NCBI RefSeq assembly: GCF_000372465.1
Contig: NZ_AQUZ01000001.1
Coordinates: 372,001-436,000, forward strand
Length of the DNA: 64,000 nucleotides
Direction of reading: 5' to 3'
From: Kribbella catacumbae DSM 19601
GTDB lineage: Bacteria > Actinomycetota > Actinomycetes > Propionibacteriales > Kribbellaceae
The notes under the pieces: model-generated
Database searches by the model: none
What the model saw: the letters and a program-made list of their open reading frames with translations, nothing else
What the model was told of the DNA's origin: nothing
Shown: one piece after another, positions 60,477 through 64,000 of the stretch
Numbering within the stretch: the first letter of the stretch is position 1
How the letters are laid out: every line of letters starts with the position of its first letter
Position numbers and translations under genes: made by a program

Positions 60477-61454
60477 TCACTTGATCGGCGCGGTCCGGCC
60501 GTAGACGTCCTTGCTGTACCCGTACGCGCGCTTCTCCAGCTTGAACGCCTCGGCCCGAGCCTGGGCGAGACCAGCCTTGTTCAGGCGTTGCACGCTGACC
60601 AGTTCCAGCGTCTCCTTGGTCGGGTCGTTGCCGTAGTACCCGACCCGGACATTGCCGACGCCGGCCGCGTAGTACTTCAACTGGTGCGCGCCCGGCTCTG
60701 CCGCGGACCACTCGTCGGTGATCAGAACGCCCTGGAAGCAGCCCGCCTTGACGCAGGTCTTCTGGTTCGCCTTGAACACCTTGGCCCGGTCCGACCAGTC
60801 GACGGCGGGACCCCAGCCCTGTGCATAGCTGCTGCCGTCGGTCGGCGGTTGCGCCTTCATACTGATACCGGCCTGCGCGCCCTTGACCCCGTGGATCCAG
60901 GCGGGTGCCTCCACGACCTGGCCCTCCTCATACACCTCCGGGTACTCACCGAACCGCCAGACGTCGCCGTTGTCGGCCTGGGCGACGAATGCCAGCTCCG
61001 CCTCCTCCAGCACACCTTCCTTGAAGTCCCGCTCCCAGACCACCACGTTGGGCACGCCGTCGATGACCTTGACGAGGTCGGTGACGATGACCGTCAGCGT
61101 GTGCCCGAAGGTCTGGCCGTCCTCGATCGTCTGGCCGCGGTAGTTCAGCCGCGTGCCCGGCCGCACTGGGTACCACTTGTTGGTGACCGCGGTCGAACGC
61201 TTGAACGCGGTCCGGTCGTACCCCGGCTCCGGGCCCGTCTCCGGTTGCTTGGCCGGCGTGCTGGGCGTCTTCGTGGGTGGTGTGGTTGCCGGCGTTTTGC
61301 TCGGGCTCGCGTCCGGCCTGCTGGTCGGTGTAGCCGTCGTCTGGGCCGGTGCCTGGACCCCGGTCGACCCGTCGGACGAACAAGCCACCAAGGCCAGCGG
61401 ACCGGCGAGCCCGGCGGTCAGTGCGAACGCGTATCCGATGCGTATTCTGCGCAT
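60477..61454 (-). CDS. lipoprotein of unknown function, first gene of the RND/two-component cluster
   Basis: 325 residues from ATG 61454, preceded by GGAGGAAAG; a 42-residue longer frame is unlikely. Lipobox PLALVACSS, then a Thr/Pro/Ser/Lys linker (residues 30-75) that would span the cell wall. The globular part (NKWYPVRPGTRLNYRGQT, VVVWERDFKEGVLEEAELAF, DVWRFGEYPEVYEEG, GVLITDEWSAAEPGAHQLKYYAAGVGNV) resembles a widespread uncharacterised secreted family with WYFGE-type motifs. It ends 30 bases before the regulator gene. It may be the sensor or cargo-binding part of the system. Confidence 0.7.
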   Translation of the reverse strand: MRRIRIGYAFALTAGLAGPLALVACSSDGSTGVQAPAQTTATPTSRPDASPSKTPATTPPTKTPSTPAKQPETGPEPGYDRTAFKRSTAVTNKWYPVRPGTRLNYRGQTIEDGQTFGHTLTVIVTDLVKVIDGVPNVVVWERDFKEGVLEEAELAFVAQADNGDVWRFGEYPEVYEEGQVVEAPAWIHGVKGAQAGISMKAQPPTDGSSYAQGWGPAVDWSDRAKVFKANQKTCVKAGCFQGVLITDEWSAAEPGAHQLKYYAAGVGNVRVGYYGNDPTKETLELVSVQRLNKAGLAQARAEAFKLEKRAYGYSKDVYGRTAPIK

Positions 61455-61741
61455 CTTTCCTCCCCCTCGGCGCCCGATCGCAGGCCGGCGGCCTGTTCCC
61501 CCGACCGGGTGCCCATGAGCCGAGTGTCGCGCGCCAGGCCCGTCCTGAGAAGTGGCCCGAAGGTTTCGCTCGGGGACCAATTTCGGCGCGTCCTCTTGCC
61601 GAACCGGAATTCACGGCGCACGCTGACCGCAAAGCGCACGGGGATCGCGGTTCGTAGTTGCGCTGCGTACGACCACCCCGGTGCGCCTGGGCGAGGGGGC
61701 GTGATGGGGGCGTTACGCGGTTTCACAACCGGAGCGAAGCG

Positions 61742-62701
61742 ATGAGCATGCCCGGTGAGGTGGCACTCGAAGCGAGTGGATTGCGGAAGTCGTACGGGCG
61801 GCTGGTGGCCGTGGAGTCGCTGGATCTGCGCGTCGCGGCCGGTACGGTGCTGGGCTTTCTCGGGCCCAACGGGGCCGGCAAGACGACCGCGATCCGGATG
61901 CTGACCACGATCCTGCCGGCCGACAGTGGGTCGTTCACGGTCGCCGGCGTACCGCACACCAAGCCGATCGCGATCCGCCGCCGGGTCGGTGTGCTGCCGG
62001 AGAGCGCGGGGTATCCACTCGGCCAGTCCGGCGAGGAATGGCTGCGCTACCACGCCGAGTTGTTCGGCCAGAGCAGGGCCGACGCCCGGGACACGGCCCG
62101 GAGGCTGCTCGCGGATGTGGGCCTGGCGGATCGCGGACCGGCACTGATCGGCGGTTACAGCCGGGGCATGCGGCAACGACTCGGGATCGCGCGCGCGTTG
62201 GTGAACGACCCGGACGTCGTCTTCCTCGACGAGCCGACCCTCGGCCTCGACCCGATGGGCCAGGCGCAGATGCTCGACGTGATCGGCCGGATCGCTCGCG
62301 ACCGGGGCGCGACGGTCTTCCTCAGCACCCACGTGCTGGCCGATGTCGAACAGGTCTGCGACCGCGTCGTCATCCTCAACCGTGGCAAGGTCGTTGCCGA
62401 AGGCACCGTCGCCGACGTGGTCCGGCAGGCGGCCGCGCCTCGGCACGGGCAGGTGAAGGTCCCGCCCGAGCAACTCGACCACGCCCTGGCCGCGCTGGCC
62501 CGTACCGAGGTGCACGCGGAGGCGAACGGCGGCGGCCGGCTGGGCGAGCTGGAACTGAGCATGCCCGCCGGACTCGAGCTCGAAGCAGCCGCGACGCAGG
62601 CGATCAAGAGCCTGCTCGAAGCCGGCGTACCGGTGCTGGGGTTCACCCTGGAAGGCGGGCGACTCAGCGACGCCTTCCTCGCTGTCACCGAGGAGGTCTG
62701 A
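61742..62701 (+). CDS. ABC transporter ATPase (exporter, DrrA/CcmA-like)
   Basis: 319 residues from ATG 61742. Walker A LGPNGAGKTT, Q-loop region VGVLPESAGYPL, signature YSRGMRQRLGIARAL, Walker B VVFLDEPTLGLDP and the switch His in LSTHVLADVE. The C-terminal 90 residues after VILNRGKVVAEGTVADVV are a regulatory extension. It is divergent from the lipoprotein gene across 287 bases and overlaps the permease gene (TGATG). Confidence 0.93.
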   Translation: MSMPGEVALEASGLRKSYGRLVAVESLDLRVAAGTVLGFLGPNGAGKTTAIRMLTTILPADSGSFTVAGVPHTKPIAIRRRVGVLPESAGYPLGQSGEEWLRYHAELFGQSRADARDTARRLLADVGLADRGPALIGGYSRGMRQRLGIARALVNDPDVVFLDEPTLGLDPMGQAQMLDVIGRIARDRGATVFLSTHVLADVEQVCDRVVILNRGKVVAEGTVADVVRQAAAPRHGQVKVPPEQLDHALAALARTEVHAEANGGGRLGELELSMPAGLELEAAATQAIKSLLEAGVPVLGFTLEGGRLSDAFLAVTEEV

Positions 62702-63516
62702 TGACCCTCGATGCCAAGCCGGCAGCCGCCGGGTCGGCAGCGCGAGCGGGACGCCCGTCCTGGCTGGTCGTCGCCGACCGGGAGGTCCGTGACCTCTGGC
62801 TGGGCGGACGCGCGCTGATCCTGCTGTTCGCCTACGCGATCACGCTCAGCGTGACCACCTACCTGACCGCCACCAACGAGGCGCTCAACTTCCTCGAACA
62901 GCGCGAGTCCGTCAGCCTCACCTTGCAGGTCGCGGTGGCGATCGGCGTTCTGCTCACGTTGCTGGCCGCGGCGGACGCGTTCAGCGGCGAGCGCGAGCGC
63001 GGCACGCTTGAATCACTCCTGCTCGCCCCGGTCTCCCACCGATCGTTTGCTCTCGGCAAAGGGATCGCCGCGCTGTCGCTGTGGTTCGCGGCCTTCGTGA
63101 TCTCGGTGCCGTACATCTGGTACCTCGGCCGCGGTGTCGGCGTGGTCCGGACCTCGCTGCTGAACGGACTCCTGGTCGGTTCGCTGCTCGCGTGCACGAT
63201 GGTCGGTCTCGGTCTGCTGATCAGCACGTTCGCGAGTTCGAACCGGGTCAGCCTGTCGGTCAGCGTCTTCACCCTGCTCGCGTTGTTCGCCCCCACCCAG
63301 ATGCCGAGCTCGGCCCAGCGCGGCTGGTTCGGTGATCTGCTGCTGCGTGCGGACCCGTTCACGGCCGGCCTGCGCTACCTCGGCCGCGTGATCATCAACG
63401 CCCGCAGCTTCGCCCAGGAAGGCCACTGGCTGATCGGGCCCGCGATCGTCGCAGGAATCGCCCTGGTGCTGGCGATCGCAGTCGCGGGCCGAATCAGGCT
63501 CGGAGGCCGGGAATGA
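62701..63516 (+). CDS. ABC-2-type permease
   Basis: 271 residues. About six membrane helices. VVADREVRDLWLGGRALI precedes the first helix; LAAADAFSGERERGTLESLLLAPVS is the amphipathic element typical of ABC-2 permeases (NatB/GldF-like); LGLLISTFASSNRVSLSVSVF follows. Works with the preceding ATPase, probably exporting or extracting a lipid, peptide or protein. Overlaps the next small gene by ATGA. Confidence 0.88.
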   Translation: MTLDAKPAAAGSAARAGRPSWLVVADREVRDLWLGGRALILLFAYAITLSVTTYLTATNEALNFLEQRESVSLTLQVAVAIGVLLTLLAAADAFSGERERGTLESLLLAPVSHRSFALGKGIAALSLWFAAFVISVPYIWYLGRGVGVVRTSLLNGLLVGSLLACTMVGLGLLISTFASSNRVSLSVSVFTLLALFAPTQMPSSAQRGWFGDLLLRADPFTAGLRYLGRVIINARSFAQEGHWLIGPAIVAGIALVLAIAVAGRIRLGGRE

Positions 63517-63611
63517 CCAGGTACTACGGGACTTTGGTAGCCGCACTCGCCCTGGTGCTCGCGCTGGTGGTTTCGAGGCGGCTCAGACTGGACGTCAGGA
63601 GCCGGGGATGA
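63513..63611 (+). CDS. 32-residue single-span membrane protein in the ABC operon
   Basis: ATG 63513 overlaps the permease stop and its own TGA overlaps the next ATG at 63608, so it is tightly coupled on both sides. It reads MTRYYGTLVAALALVLAL followed by a basic tail (RRLRLDVRSRG): one membrane helix, positive inside. The double overlap is good evidence of translation. Perhaps a small transporter subunit. Confidence 0.65.
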   Translation: MTRYYGTLVAALALVLALVVSRRLRLDVRSRG

Positions 63612-64000
63612 GCAGATTGTTCGCCGTTGTCGCGGCCAGCGCGGTCGTCGCCGTCACCGCACTGGCGCCGGCCAGCGCGGGAGCGTCGTCGCCGGCCGCT
63701 GCCGGGCCAGGCTCGCTGACCGTAGAGCTGGACAAGACCCAGGCCGCCATCGGACTGGGCCAGACCCTCAAGTTCACTTCCACGGTAGGCAACCCTGGTG
63801 CGGACGACGTGACCGGCGCCATCGCGCATCTCAACGTCCTCGCTGTCGACCCGGGCGTCTACGTCGATCCAGAGGACTGGTCCGGCGAACGCACGCAGTA
63901 CCTCGACCCGATCGGTGCCGGCGAGTCGGAACCGCTGGAGTGGGAGATGCAGGCCGTCAACAGCGGGCGGTTCATCGTCTACGTGGCGATCACCTTCGCC
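63608..64000 (+). CDS. secreted beta-sandwich protein of the ABC operon (cut by window edge)
   Basis: 131 residues visible from ATG 63608 to the right edge without a stop. A signal peptide ends near APASAGASS. The following SLTVELDKTQAAIGLGQTLKF and TVGNPGADDVTGAIAHLNVL pattern resembles NEW3/CARDB/DUF11-like immunoglobulin folds that occur as the outer part of ABC systems; QAVNSGRFIVYVAITFA continues it. It may be membrane-anchored further on. Function unknown. Confidence 0.7.
   Translation, partial: MSRLFAVVAASAVVAVTALAPASAGASSPAAAGPGSLTVELDKTQAAIGLGQTLKFTSTVGNPGADDVTGAIAHLNVLAVDPGVYVDPEDWSGERTQYLDPIGAGESEPLEWEMQAVNSGRFIVYVAITFA

Noticed and set aside
1..64000. CRISPR arrays, tRNA/rRNA genes, insertion sequences, phage genes
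   Set aside because: No regularly spaced repeats, no tRNA-like TTCGA arms with matching stems, no transposase or integrase motifs were seen on reading through the window.

Overview
The window is GC-rich throughout and reads as a monoderm actinobacterium. Pointers are many GTG/TTG starts, tightly overlapped stop/start operons, an F420-type luciferase-like oxidoreductase, a GAF-ANTAR protein, an actinobacterial-style cytochrome b, a recC-recB-recD operon and many secreted polysaccharide-degrading enzymes. A Kribbella-like member of the Propionibacteriales is my best guess. That is inference; no rRNA or tRNA is present to test it. I saw no CRISPR array, insertion sequence, prophage or origin.

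Layout. 1-6.4 kb (minus strand): the N-terminal part of a secreted GH6 cellulase cut by the left edge, a small unknown protein plus a CehA/McbA-like metallohydrolase, a PLP enzyme of the ACC deaminase/D-cysteine desulfhydrase family, a stand-alone cytochrome b paralogue that seems to have lost key residues, and an ArsR-type regulator. 6.5-14 kb: M23 peptidase, smpB, a DUF2461-like protein, two fused-frame DHFR-like reductases, a divergent IF-1 paralogue behind two possible leader peptides, a YihY/BrkB membrane protein, a zinc-ribbon protein and a GAF-ANTAR protein. 14-17.6 kb: a large secreted subtilase behind a structured leader.

17.7-25.5 kb is a sugar-utilisation locus: LacI regulator, then an operon led by a promoter set between two near-identical palindromic operators, encoding a lipoprotein binding protein, a two-domain ATPase, a permease, a GH35-like beta-galactosidase and an unknown protein. 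25.5-28.5 kb groups a PepSY membrane protein, a His/Met-rich membrane protein and an ECF sigma factor, suggesting metal homeostasis. 28.8-35.1 kb holds a nucleoside hydrolase, a GH8 enzyme and a multi-domain pectate-lyase-like protein; the last two share a closely similar F5/8-type C module.

35.1-43.5 kb is the recCBD operon. 43.6-50.8 kb holds an LLM oxidoreductase, a SigG-like sigma factor, an alcohol dehydrogenase, a DinB-like protein, ackA-pta and chorismate mutase. 51.3-61.5 kb is a leftward six-gene cluster: lipoprotein, response regulator, histidine kinase, RND pump, very short adaptor-like lipoprotein, second RND pump. One pump keeps and the other has lost the proton-relay acids. From 61.7 kb to the right edge a divergent ABC export operon begins. 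The RND cluster and the IF-1 leader are the most unusual parts of the window.
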